In this document: positions 1 to 9,390 of the stretch, piece after piece
Layout: every line of letters starts with the position of its first letter
How positions within the stretch are numbered: position 1 is the first letter of the stretch
Assembly: GCA_945862385.1 (NCBI GenBank)
Contig: CAMAXV010000002.1
Span: forward strand, 186,001 to 250,000
Reading direction: 5' to 3'
DNA length: 64,000 bases
Source: Chitinophaga pinensis
Lineage (GTDB): Bacteria > Bacteroidota > Bacteroidia > Chitinophagales > Chitinophagaceae
Made by a program: the position numbers and the translations under genes
The notes under the pieces: model-generated
What the model was told of the DNA's origin: nothing
Seen by the model: the letters and a program-made list of their open reading frames with translations, nothing else
Databases searched by the model: none

Positions 1-1
1 A

Positions 2-448
2 GCTAATGAACTCATAGAAAAGCTTGTAGATATTGTTAGCAAAGGTGGCAACTACCTGTTGAACATTGGCCCCAGTCCGGATGGCGATTTTGATGCGAAA
101 GCTTATGAAAGACTCGAGGAGATTGGCAAATGGATCAATACCAATGGTGAAGGCATCTATGGCAGCAGGATGAATAAAACATTCAATGAGGGCGAATCCA
201 TCCGCTTTACCAAATCAAAAGACGGACAAACCCAGTATGCGTTTCTCTTTGAATTTCCTGTCAATGGCATCCAGACTATTTCAAAAATAGACATTCCAGA
301 AAAAGCGACTATTCGCTTACTTGGAACCGATAAGAACCTGAAATGGAAGCGAACTGCCAATGGTGTTGAAGTAACCATTCCTCAGGCATTGCAGAACGTT
401 AGCAACCATGTCTGGACACTGAAAATAGCTGCGCCAGTAAAAAAATAA
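2..448 (+). CDS. alpha-L-fucosidase (GH29), C-terminal part; 5' end truncated by window edge
   Basis: Reading frame is open from base 2 (ANELIEKLVDIVSKGGNYLLNIGPSPDGDF...); the GGNYLLNIGPxxDG and GEAIYG-like motifs are typical of bacterial GH29. Confidence 0.85.
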   Translation, partial: ANELIEKLVDIVSKGGNYLLNIGPSPDGDFDAKAYERLEEIGKWINTNGEGIYGSRMNKTFNEGESIRFTKSKDGQTQYAFLFEFPVNGIQTISKIDIPEKATIRLLGTDKNLKWKRTANGVEVTIPQALQNVSNHVWTLKIAAPVKK

Positions 449-463
449 GTTGATGAAACTGAG

Positions 464-1843
464 CTATTTTATTTTGATGTGGCTGTAAACAGCAGGGAGT
501 GCTGCACGCAACCTGTCATACGTAGCTGCTGAAATATTTTGATTATCAAAAGGGGTGAACAATACATAGTTTTTGTTCGCCCCTTCTTTTCTTCCGTACT
601 TGTAGGCATAGGTAAACCATCCGTCTGGTTGAAGCTCTGCTTCACCTAATTGCTTATTGGGAACAGTAATGAAAAAACGATTGTCGGATTTTTTACCTGC
701 GTTCATGATTGCGAGCTTTCTCATCTCCAGATAGGCTTCCTTAGCAGTTTCTACTGCGGGATCAACCAGTTCCACATATGCTGCCAATACGGTTCTGTAA
801 ACATATTCGCCATGTAGTTGCAGGTTGTATAATTCATTTAGCACATTGCGGATGGTATCCCGCATGAAAGGATAGTGCGTACAACCAAGAATAAGGGTAT
901 TCATGGGCGTTTTAATACCCGTGACACGCATCTTTTCAAGCAGAGTGACCAAATGGTAACGAACATAGTTTTCAGGATCATTGAGTTGAATGTCCAGACA
1001 CTTCCCCTTGTCGTCGTATTCACAAAGCAGCTTGTTTTGCTCTGAATTAAACCGATAGATATTCAGCAATGCCGTATCGATCTTATACTGTGCATTTGAA
1101 ACAGAAGGGCCCTTGTAATCTTTTCTATAGTCTTTGGCGGTTTCATCAAAAAAACTGTAATCTCTGTCGATCGCATCTGCTAGTCCGAACCCACCCTGAC
1201 TCACAATAACCGGTTCCGGCATGCCCAGTCGGGTTGCCATTTCCCGGATGGTTTTGGGATAGCCATCAGAAGCTACGGTTCCTGCGGTGGCAAAAACACC
1301 AATGGCACCACGGGTATGGGTTGACTGGTAGGCCAAAGCAGCTTTCACACCAGCATTGATGACTCCCACCACGGGTACCGCTGCAGCACTTGTTTGCACG
1401 AACTGTTTCACTTCGGGTAAAGCAAAAGCAGTTGCTGTATTGCAAGCCAAGACCAGCATTTTCACACCTTGCTTAGATTGCTGACTTGTAAGAGTAAGAT
1501 CGTAGCGCTGTTTCAGGAGAAAATCCATGTTTTTAATGACATGTTCCTGTAACAATTTTGTTTTATTTTCTGCTGCATAGTTGCCATAGGGCATATTGGC
1601 CTGATCTGCCAGGTACTGGAAATATTCTTTATTAAAGTCAGGCTTCCCGTCAGCACCAGGCTTACCGGTTTCATTATTGAACGCATCCAGAGTGAGCATG
1701 GCTTCCAGCACAGTTAAACCACCCGTTCCCGAATCAAATACCCCAATAGGGAGGTTAGTTTTGTTTTGCGCATCCACGAAAAAAAACAGGAAAACCTGAA
1801 ACACAAGTAAAAACATGCCTGTTTTAAACATTCCTGACACCAT
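464..1843 (-). CDS. exported glutamate/aspartate racemase-like protein
   Basis: Hydrophobic N-terminal signal, then IGVFDSGTGGLTVLEAM, ACNTATA and LGCTHYPF motifs of the Glu/Asp racemase family; 459 aa. Confidence 0.8.
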   Translation of the reverse strand: MVSGMFKTGMFLLVFQVFLFFFVDAQNKTNLPIGVFDSGTGGLTVLEAMLTLDAFNNETGKPGADGKPDFNKEYFQYLADQANMPYGNYAAENKTKLLQEHVIKNMDFLLKQRYDLTLTSQQSKQGVKMLVLACNTATAFALPEVKQFVQTSAAAVPVVGVINAGVKAALAYQSTHTRGAIGVFATAGTVASDGYPKTIREMATRLGMPEPVIVSQGGFGLADAIDRDYSFFDETAKDYRKDYKGPSVSNAQYKIDTALLNIYRFNSEQNKLLCEYDDKGKCLDIQLNDPENYVRYHLVTLLEKMRVTGIKTPMNTLILGCTHYPFMRDTIRNVLNELYNLQLHGEYVYRTVLAAYVELVDPAVETAKEAYLEMRKLAIMNAGKKSDNRFFITVPNKQLGEAELQPDGWFTYAYKYGRKEGANKNYVLFTPFDNQNISAATYDRLRAALPAVYSHIKIK

Positions 1844-1975
1844 GATAGAATGATTTTAGTTAAACATACCCAATTTCTATCCAAATTTACCAGGTTTACA
1901 ATGGAAATATGGATAACTAAAGCCAATTTTGCATGGTCAACTCAGCTTAAATCAAATTCCCATCAAATAAACATC

Positions 1976-2272
1976 ATGAAAAAGAATTTAGTCAGCCTTT
2001 TATTTGCTGCCACCCTTTTTGCAGCAGCCTGTAATAATGCATCAGAAACTCCAGCCCCGTCAGAAGCGCAAACAGAAATGGCTACTCCTGAAGCAACAAA
2101 ATACACCCCTGAAATGGTTGTCAACAAAAAAGACTACACCTGCGGCATGCCAACTACAGCAGGCATCAGCGATACCTGTCATTATGAGGGAAATGCTTAC
2201 GGATTCTGCTCAGCTGAATGCAAGGCGGAGTTTCAGAAAGATCCTGCTGCTGCCCTTGCTGCTGCACAATAA
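1976..2272 (+). CDS. small lipoprotein with YHS-like metal-binding domain
   Basis: MKKNLVSLLFAATLFAAAC lipobox; YTCGMPTTAGISDTCHYEGNAYGFCSAECKAEF resembles the YHS domain. Start moved from the ORF-track start to the internal ATG. Confidence 0.75.
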   Translation: MKKNLVSLLFAATLFAAACNNASETPAPSEAQTEMATPEATKYTPEMVVNKKDYTCGMPTTAGISDTCHYEGNAYGFCSAECKAEFQKDPAAALAAAQ

Positions 2273-2292
2273 ACAATTTAAAACTGAACCTG

Positions 2293-3342
2293 ATGACTAC
2301 AGTTAAAGCATATGGTGCTACTCAAAGCACATCCCCACTTGAACCACTCCATATCACACGCAGAAGTCTTAAACCGCATGATGTGCAGGTTGAGATTTTG
2401 TATTGCGGCGTTTGCCACAGCGACATTCATACCGTAAGAAATGAGTGGAGCGGGAATACAAAATATCCTGTTGTTCCAGGTCATGAAATCATTGGTGTAG
2501 TGAAAGCCGTTGGTGCTGAAGTGAGTAAGTTCAGCGTGGGGCAAACTGTGGGTGTTGGGGTCATGGTTGATACCTGTAGAAGCTGTAAGCCCTGCAACTC
2601 AAAACTCGAGCAGTTTTGTGTAGAAGGTATTACCGGCACATATAATGCACTGGAAAGAGATGGCTCTGGTATGATAACCTATGGTGGTTATTCTTCAGAG
2701 ATTGTGACTGATGAAAACTATGTGCTTGATGTGAAGCAAACAGAAAACCTGGCAGGCGTGGCACCACTTCTTTGCGCCGGAATCACCACCTACTCCCCGC
2801 TGAAATATGCGAAAGTGGGTCCGGGTATGAAAGTGGCGGTTGTTGGTCTGGGCGGACTTGGTCACATGGCGGTTAAATTCGCAGTAGCCTTTGGTGCTGA
2901 AGTGACGGTCATTTCCACTTCTGCTTCAAAAGTGGCTGAAGCATCCAAATTAGGTGCCCACCATTTTATTCATGCGCCATCACAAGACGCGCTGAAGCCT
3001 TACGACTCATCTTTTGATGTTGTGCTCGATGCCATTTCAGCGGATCACGATTATACTGCTTACCTTAATCTGCTCGGTCTTGATGGGAGGTTACTTGTTG
3101 TAGGATTACCTGAGCACAATCCCAAAGTGGCTCCTTTTGCCCTCATCAAAAACAGGAGAAGCATCACGGGCTCTATGATTGGCAGCATCAGCGAGACGCA
3201 GGAGATGCTTGATTTCTGCCATGACAACAACATCGTGGCTGAAGTGGAAACCATCCCCATGGTATACATCAACGAAGCATACGAACGCATGATTAAAGGA
3301 GATATCAAATACCGTTTTGTAATAGATCTGTCAACACTCTGA
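2293..3342 (+). CDS. zinc-dependent NAD(P)-dependent alcohol dehydrogenase (YahK/CAD-type)
   Basis: CGVCHSDIHTVRNEW, PGHEIIGVV, GVGVMVDTCRSCKPC and GLGGLGHMAVKFA motifs; start reassigned to the internal ATG (MTTVKAYG). Confidence 0.9.
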   Translation: MTTVKAYGATQSTSPLEPLHITRRSLKPHDVQVEILYCGVCHSDIHTVRNEWSGNTKYPVVPGHEIIGVVKAVGAEVSKFSVGQTVGVGVMVDTCRSCKPCNSKLEQFCVEGITGTYNALERDGSGMITYGGYSSEIVTDENYVLDVKQTENLAGVAPLLCAGITTYSPLKYAKVGPGMKVAVVGLGGLGHMAVKFAVAFGAEVTVISTSASKVAEASKLGAHHFIHAPSQDALKPYDSSFDVVLDAISADHDYTAYLNLLGLDGRLLVVGLPEHNPKVAPFALIKNRRSITGSMIGSISETQEMLDFCHDNNIVAEVETIPMVYINEAYERMIKGDIKYRFVIDLSTL

Positions 3343-3343
3343 T

Positions 3344-4255
3344 ATGGGAACAAGCCGCAGAAATTTCCTGAACACTATTCCTTTGCTGGCAGCAGCTCCG
3401 CTGTTGTCTGCAAAGGGAGAAGAAACACAACAGCAGCTTGCTTCAACAGACTGGGATCACCTGAAGCTGAGTCTGAATGCCTATTCCTTCAATGATATGC
3501 TGATAAAAAAACAAATCAGCAAACATGAAGTGCTTGAATTTTGTGCCAAAACAGGATTCGCAGCAGTGGACATGACTGGTTACTATTTTTCAACTTATCC
3601 GGCTACTCCGCCAACTGAAGAGATATACGCATTCAAACGTAAAGCGCATGAACTCGGAATCGAAATCAGCGGAACAGGCGTGCGCAATGAATTTTCCCAT
3701 GCCTCATCAGTGGCACTGGAAAAAGAAATAGACCTGGTAAAAAGATGGATAGAAGTATCTGCTATGCTGGGAGCGCCAGTCCTTCGGATATTCACAGCAA
3801 AAGCATACGCAACAGGTGATGAACGCAAAAGGGTGGAAGAACGGATTCAATATGCCCTCAAACATTGCCTGCATGATGCTGCGTCAAATGGTGTGATCCT
3901 GGGTATTCAAAACCACAATGATTACCTGAGAACTGCAGATGAGTGCCATGAACTCATTCAGCCATTCAACTCGCCTTGGCTGGGACTGGTTCTGGACACA
4001 GGTACTTTTGTTTCACCTGACCCATATGCAGAAATTGCAAAATCCACTCCCCTTGCCGTTAACTGGCAGCTAAAAGAAAAACTGATCATCGATGATAAAC
4101 AAACCCTGATGGATCTTCCGAGGCTGTGTAAAATAATCCGGGAATGCGGTTACAGGGGCAATGTACCCATTGAAACACTGGGACTGAATGATCCGATCAA
4201 TGAAGTTCCCGTATTTATAGACAAAGTCAGGAAGGCTTTCTCAGGATTAAATTAG
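3344..4255 (+). CDS. exported sugar phosphate isomerase/epimerase family TIM-barrel protein
   Basis: RRNFLNTIPLLAAAPLL signal; GIQNHNDYLRTADE and LGLVLDTGTF are xylose-isomerase-like TIM-barrel motifs. Confidence 0.8.
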   Translation: MGTSRRNFLNTIPLLAAAPLLSAKGEETQQQLASTDWDHLKLSLNAYSFNDMLIKKQISKHEVLEFCAKTGFAAVDMTGYYFSTYPATPPTEEIYAFKRKAHELGIEISGTGVRNEFSHASSVALEKEIDLVKRWIEVSAMLGAPVLRIFTAKAYATGDERKRVEERIQYALKHCLHDAASNGVILGIQNHNDYLRTADECHELIQPFNSPWLGLVLDTGTFVSPDPYAEIAKSTPLAVNWQLKEKLIIDDKQTLMDLPRLCKIIRECGYRGNVPIETLGLNDPINEVPVFIDKVRKAFSGLN

Positions 4256-4276
4256 TCCTAACTCCACTAAATACCA

Positions 4277-5569
4277 TTACCTCGTTAACCTGTAAATCAG
4301 CAGGGCTGCGCGCTGTGTGAGGAAGGTGATGTCATTCAAATTGATGGTTTCACCCGGCGCATGTGCACCTTTACCTGAAGCTCCGAGTCCGTCAACACAA
4401 TCCAGGTAAGCAGCAATATAGGATATGTCTCCCGCCCCTCTGGAGCCGGGGTCTCCGGCAACCGATGCCCCTTTACCAAGGCTGCGTGAAACACCATCAA
4501 TGACTTTCAATACGGACTCATTACCTGGTGTAGGCGCCATGGAAGGAATGCCGTCTTCAAAAACAATTGAAGCACTGGTACCTGAGAGATTTTTTGAAAC
4601 AATATCACGCATGGTTTGACGGGCATTTTCCTTCTGCTGTTCTGTAAGAAAACGGAGATCGCCTGTAACAGTTACTGCTGGTGAAATGATGTTATCCTTC
4701 CCTATCGCTGCACCGTAAGCCTTTGCAGGGTCATAACTCATCTCTGAACCTCCTATGAACAATCCTGGATTGAACGTCAGGTATTTCTCAGAACTGAGCG
4801 CTGTTCTGAATTCATTGATGATTCGGGCTGCCTCATAAATGGCACCATATCCAGACGATTCTTTGAAGATGGTCGAAGAATGTCCTGTTTTCCCTTTCAC
4901 CTGTAGTGTCCAACCACTGGAACCCCTTCTGGCTGTGGCAATCGTGTTGAGCCCCGTTGCTCCTTCAAACCCAATGGCTATATCATGTTTTTTTGCCCTT
5001 TCGATGAAATCACCTCTACTGACCGATACCGGATCTCCTCCTCTTTCCTCATCACCTGTGAAATAAGCAGTAATCGTAACATCATTGAGTAAACCTTCAG
5101 TATGCAGTGCCTGCAAGGCCTTGATCATGATCACATCACCGCCTTTCATGTCGTTTACGCCCTGTCCGGTTGCAGTGGAATCATTGATCATCGTAAACGG
5201 CGTAAATGGCATATCGGGCTCAAAAACGGTATCGAGATGCCCGATCAGAAAAAGTTTTTTCCCTTTTTTTCCCTTCCTTTCAGCTACAAGATGTCCGGCA
5301 CGGCGCATGGAATCAGGCATCGCCACCCAGGTGCAGGTAAAACCAGCCTTTTCCAATTCGCGGGCATAAATAGCGCCTACTTTTTTAACGCCTTCAATAT
5401 TCAGCGATCCGCTGTTGATGTTGGCAGACTCTTTAAGCAGGGCAATCGCGTCTGTGTGGGAAGATTCTATGCTTGAGGCAACACGCTGCTCCTGTGAAGT
5501 AAGCACCTGCCCCTGGACTTGAGAAACTGTAAAACCAAAAAGAAAAAACAAACACATTATTCTGAACAT
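4277..5569 (-). CDS. exported M20 family metallopeptidase (carboxypeptidase G2-like)
   Basis: Signal peptide; LIGHLDTVFEPD, GVNDMKGGDV and TGDEERGG motifs. Confidence 0.88.
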   Translation of the reverse strand: MFRIMCLFFLFGFTVSQVQGQVLTSQEQRVASSIESSHTDAIALLKESANINSGSLNIEGVKKVGAIYARELEKAGFTCTWVAMPDSMRRAGHLVAERKGKKGKKLFLIGHLDTVFEPDMPFTPFTMINDSTATGQGVNDMKGGDVIMIKALQALHTEGLLNDVTITAYFTGDEERGGDPVSVSRGDFIERAKKHDIAIGFEGATGLNTIATARRGSSGWTLQVKGKTGHSSTIFKESSGYGAIYEAARIINEFRTALSSEKYLTFNPGLFIGGSEMSYDPAKAYGAAIGKDNIISPAVTVTGDLRFLTEQQKENARQTMRDIVSKNLSGTSASIVFEDGIPSMAPTPGNESVLKVIDGVSRSLGKGASVAGDPGSRGAGDISYIAAYLDCVDGLGASGKGAHAPGETINLNDITFLTQRAALLIYRLTR

Positions 5570-5579
5570 AACCGGGATT

Positions 5580-7136
5580 TTAAGGATGGATGAAGATACG
5601 GATTGCTTTTATCTTTCCCTTGCATTCCAGCTGCAAAACATAAACACCAGGCGACAGTTTTGCAACATCTATTTCCTTCCGAAATTTTCCGTTTGCAGCG
5701 ATAATATCACCTGATTGGAAAAGCAGTTGACCATTTGCTGAAAACAAATCAAACTTCAATCTACCTTCTGTATTCGAACCTGCGACTTCCAGTTTTTTCC
5801 CAAACTGCATGATGCTGTAAAGCGCACCCGGTAACTCCAGATTAATTACAGGAGTCACTGTATTGGCTGATAAAAGCAAACGTGTTGATACTGGAAAATG
5901 ATCAGACGTGGTTGTATTAAATTGCTTCACCCACTGACTCACTTCATAAACAACACGAACTGATCCCCTGATATAAAACCCCTTCAATTCATCAGACAAA
6001 ACAACATGGTCAACAGGATCAGGATATGCTGATATGGTTCTCGATCCTGTTTTACTTAATAATAAACTCACTGCCTGATAATGATTTAAACCCATGGAAT
6101 CACTTACAAATGGGCCATAAGCAGAAGGTAATGCCGAGATACCGGATGTAATAGCGGTATCCAGATCATCATTGAAATCACCCAGGATCATAAGCGGCTT
6201 ATTTTTGAAATAAGTATCCAGACTGTCTTTCAGTTCTTTTGCAGCGCCTTCGCGCTTCTGATGGTCTGCGAGGGTGTTTCCTGATTTACCATGCAAGAGA
6301 ATAAAATCAATACCGGAACTTCCTGCTACTTTCGCTTCAATCAGAAATGGAAAACGACCATTTGCCCAATTGATCCTGGCTGATTCGCTTTGCCTGAGCA
6401 TACCTCTTGCAGCAATACTACTGAAGATTGATTTCCGGTAAACAAATGCAAGCTTTTGACCAACTGCATATGCAGCAGTATTATTGTTTGCAGCACCTGA
6501 ACAGTAATCAGTCAACTTATACCCATAAGCAGGCATGGAAGCAATCAGCTTACTAAATCTCAGCGTGTCTACAACTTCTGAGAAGGCATAAACATCTGCA
6601 TCCAGGCTATCCATAATCTTTTTGATATTGGCCTGTGCAAGGTCGTCGTCAGCCGGACCGAATCCTGCCGTTTTGCTGCCAAACCACGCGATATTCCAAT
6701 TAACAATATCGAGTGTTTGATTGGCCGAAAACACGTCACCCTGCAAGAAAAATGTTTGTCCGCCTGCTGCCTGTGCTCCCGTAAGCTGCAAAGTATCAAG
6801 CACTGCCAGCGTGTTTCTGTCTGGATGGAACTGCACATACAATGTCTGTTTCCCCTTCCTCAATTGTTCCAATGAAAAAACTGCAAAACGGGAAAAGGAA
6901 TTGCCATCGGAGGATAACTGAAAGTAGTCAGGAGCCTGAATGACTAATCCCGCAACTGGAGCATGAACAGAAAAATGTACTGATTTTTTAAGGGATGGCT
7001 TCCCTAATTCCGAATGAAGATAAACGATGCGTTGTTGCTCCCAGACCAGCAGTGGCTGGGCATCCGACTTGAAATAAAAAAATACGAAAATTAATAATAC
7101 CAGACCCCTTAGGGCTTTCACACCATTCCACATCAC
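5580..7136 (-). CDS. endonuclease/exonuclease/phosphatase family protein with T9SS-like C-terminal sorting domain
   Basis: NWNIAWFG, ILGDFNDD and TSDHFPV EEP motifs; C-terminal LSPGVYVLQLECKGKIKAIRIFIHP resembles a type A T9SS sorting domain. Confidence 0.82.
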   Translation of the reverse strand: MMWNGVKALRGLVLLIFVFFYFKSDAQPLLVWEQQRIVYLHSELGKPSLKKSVHFSVHAPVAGLVIQAPDYFQLSSDGNSFSRFAVFSLEQLRKGKQTLYVQFHPDRNTLAVLDTLQLTGAQAAGGQTFFLQGDVFSANQTLDIVNWNIAWFGSKTAGFGPADDDLAQANIKKIMDSLDADVYAFSEVVDTLRFSKLIASMPAYGYKLTDYCSGAANNNTAAYAVGQKLAFVYRKSIFSSIAARGMLRQSESARINWANGRFPFLIEAKVAGSSGIDFILLHGKSGNTLADHQKREGAAKELKDSLDTYFKNKPLMILGDFNDDLDTAITSGISALPSAYGPFVSDSMGLNHYQAVSLLLSKTGSRTISAYPDPVDHVVLSDELKGFYIRGSVRVVYEVSQWVKQFNTTTSDHFPVSTRLLLSANTVTPVINLELPGALYSIMQFGKKLEVAGSNTEGRLKFDLFSANGQLLFQSGDIIAANGKFRKEIDVAKLSPGVYVLQLECKGKIKAIRIFIHP

Positions 7137-7181
7137 ACAAACCTTTCCATGAATTTACGAAAAATTCAGGATAAGGCGAAA

Positions 7182-7493
7182 TCAGTTCGCCATCAGCTTC
7201 TGTAACTCGTTCCTAAGATGGTTCACAGGCACCACACCTGATTGCCTCCACTTAACCTCGCCGTTTTGAAAAATGATAAGCGTTGGTACACCCTGCACCT
7301 GAAAATGACTGGCCAGTTCCTGGTTACGATCCACATCAATTTTCAGAATTGTGGCGGTGTCTCCAATTTGTGTTTTGAGGTCTTTGAGAATCGGTGCCAT
7401 CATTTTACAGGGACCACACCATTCTGCAAAAAAATCAACCAGCACAGGCTTATCACCCTTTATGATATCACCGAATTTAGCATTAGCTTCCAT
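7182..7493 (-). CDS. trxA: thioredoxin
   Basis: FFAEWCGPCKMMAPILK active site and VPTLIIFQNGE; start set at MEANAKFGD. Confidence 0.92.
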   Translation of the reverse strand: MEANAKFGDIIKGDKPVLVDFFAEWCGPCKMMAPILKDLKTQIGDTATILKIDVDRNQELASHFQVQGVPTLIIFQNGEVKWRQSGVVPVNHLRNELQKLMAN

Positions 7494-7677
7494 GAGTTTC
7501 CTGTTTTTTGAACATACTGAATAATAAAGCACCCATCATGGCGAAATACAAGGTACTGTTGACAGGACTGGAAGTGATTTTGCAGGTGCCGGTAAGGCAG
7601 CCTACATATTTCCAGTAAAGGAATCCTCCCAGTCCGCCAACAGCGGCTCCCACAAGATATAATAGATATTTTTTCAT
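7483..7677 (-). CDS. small membrane protein, DUF6132-like
   Basis: MKKYLLYLVGAAVGGLGGFLYWKYVGCLTGTCKITSSPVNSTLYFAMMGALL; GCxTGxCxITSxP motif; overlaps both flanking genes. Confidence 0.7.
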   Translation of the reverse strand: MKKYLLYLVGAAVGGLGGFLYWKYVGCLTGTCKITSSPVNSTLYFAMMGALLFSMFKKQETHGS

Positions 7678-7883
7678 CATTTTTTAACGGAGCATGTGCT
7701 GATGCCCAGGATTGGATAAATCGGACAGAAACTAACAAGGCTGGTGAGTGTAAATACGCCAGCTGCAACCAGCGCTACAATTCCCAATGTTCCTGTTACT
7801 GTTCCTGTGAAATACAATGCAGCCAGAATCGCTGCTGCTGAAAGTCTGATGACTTTGTCGGTGCTACCCATGTTTTTTTTCAT
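7677..7883 (-). CDS. DUF2892/YgaP-type small membrane protein
   Basis: MGSTDKVIRLSAAAILAALYFTG...FCPIYPILGISTC matches the inner-membrane YgaP-like fold with FCPxYxxLGxxTC. Confidence 0.78.
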   Translation of the reverse strand: MKKNMGSTDKVIRLSAAAILAALYFTGTVTGTLGIVALVAAGVFTLTSLVSFCPIYPILGISTCSVKK

Positions 7884-7952
7884 AACGTTGTTGTTTTAAG
7901 TGAATACAAAAATAGCATCAGGAATTTATGAAAAAGGTGACATTTATCACAT

Positions 7953-9272
7953 TCAGCGGATTTCTTTCAGCCAGATAAGCGGATGTCTGACAGGCAGGTT
8001 TCTGATGACCTCTTCTGTAGCAGGTTCATGATTCAATGCAGCCCAGGTCTGGAAAATGGATTCATCCTTGAAAGCTACTGCGCTGAATAGCAAAAAGGGA
8101 TGTGCGATAGGCCAGTCATCCCAGTACATGACATCCTGCTTATATGGCCATGATTTTTTATCTCTCACAAATGGAAGCAAAAAATCCACCCCTTTTCTGA
8201 TTGAACGATCCCCCTCAATCCTGAAGTTCCACAAACCCTCCTTGTGCCTCGTGCCCAGCCTACGGCTGGCAGGCTTGTGCCTTGTGCCTTGTGCCCTACC
8301 AGAGGTAGGTAAACTCGTGCCCAGCCTACGGCTGGCAGGCTCTTGCCTTGTGCCTTGTGCCTCCTCCCTGGCTGTATTCCCCAATACCTGACAAATCATC
8401 ACCATGGCATCCAGATTAAACAGTGAATAGCCGTAAGGCTTGGTACGTGCCAGCTCCCGTGGAAAGGAACCATCCACAGCCATTTGTCCGGGCAGATGGA
8501 TGTTCTTATAACGCTCCCTACATACTTGCAGGAGTGAATCATTTCGGGTAAAATCAGCAAATCCAGCAACCTGAAGTGTCCAGCAGGTGCCGTGGTTATT
8601 CAAAGCCCGGCTCTCATCGAGTCCGTATGGGTGTGTCGTTAACCAGACCAGGTAATCAGCAAACCAGTTTCTGAAAATGACGTAATCACCTTTTAATGCT
8701 GCCCTGCTGTTTTCCAGCACCTGCAATGCCCTGGCTACTTCCAGCAGGTGGATGGTGTCGATAATGCCGATACCCCGGCCGGTAAACCGACCTTTTATAG
8801 CCTGTGCAAACCTGAGGTGTGGTGACATCAGGGTTTCATCATCCATGAACCATGCCCGGGCGTGCCGAAATGCCTGTTGGGCAAAGCGCTCATCCTGGTT
8901 AATCAGGTAAGCAGAGGCCAACGCTCCCATAACCCTGCTGAACCTGATCATTGCCCTGCGGTGGTCTACAAAATTATCAGGATTGGTCATCCCATCGCGC
9001 TGGATATACGGACTGTCAACATGCCTGGGATCTGGCCACCAATAGTCGCCTTCTGAAAAAAAATCATGAACACCTCCTGCGCTTCTGACTGCCTTGGATG
9101 CAGTAACCGTTTCAGGATTTTGCAACAAGGCCCAATCAGCCTCTTTCATTACAGAAGCCGACAATACGCCAATTGCCTTTTTCATCCATTTGTCATGCCC
9201 GGGTTTTTCAGAAACAGCTGAACTGAGTGTGATGGACAATAATGCGCCAGACAGAATGAATGCTTTTAACAT
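7953..9272 (-). CDS. alginate lyase family protein (secreted) carrying an in-frame repeat insertion
   Basis: NNHGTCWTLQVAGFA, FPRELARTKPYGYSLFNLDAM and SWPYKQDVMYWDDWP motifs; a repetitive segment (about 8241-8368) lies in frame between conserved blocks. Confidence 0.78.
   Translation of the reverse strand: MLKAFILSGALLSITLSSAVSEKPGHDKWMKKAIGVLSASVMKEADWALLQNPETVTASKAVRSAGGVHDFFSEGDYWWPDPRHVDSPYIQRDGMTNPDNFVDHRRAMIRFSRVMGALASAYLINQDERFAQQAFRHARAWFMDDETLMSPHLRFAQAIKGRFTGRGIGIIDTIHLLEVARALQVLENSRAALKGDYVIFRNWFADYLVWLTTHPYGLDESRALNNHGTCWTLQVAGFADFTRNDSLLQVCRERYKNIHLPGQMAVDGSFPRELARTKPYGYSLFNLDAMVMICQVLGNTAREEAQGTRQEPASRRLGTSLPTSGRAQGTRHKPASRRLGTRHKEGLWNFRIEGDRSIRKGVDFLLPFVRDKKSWPYKQDVMYWDDWPIAHPFLLFSAVAFKDESIFQTWAALNHEPATEEVIRNLPVRHPLIWLKEIR
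8241..8368. repeat. repetitive/palindromic insertion in the coding sequence
   Basis: 28-bp direct repeat CTCGTGCCCAGCCTACGGCTGGCAGGCT at 8248-8275 and 8314-8341 (66-bp offset), interspersed with CTTGTGCC tandem units and the hairpin CCTACC-AGA-GGTAGG. Confidence 0.95.
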
Positions 9273-9390
9273 GCCTAATCTTTATCCTACAATTTACCGA
9301 AAAACATCCGGGTTACATGCTGAAGAAACGAAAACGATTTCAATGCTTAAATACCATCATCTCATCCAGAATCTTAACTTTGGTCCATCA

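Noticed and set aside
2004-2306. 100-aa + strand ORF overlapping the YHS lipoprotein
   Set aside because: Out-of-frame shadow of the lipoprotein gene with no recognisable domain.
8056-8391. 111-aa + strand ORF opposite the alginate-lyase-like gene
   Set aside because: Opened by the repeat insertion (PSLRLAG...LVPCA periodicity) and antisense to a well-supported CDS.
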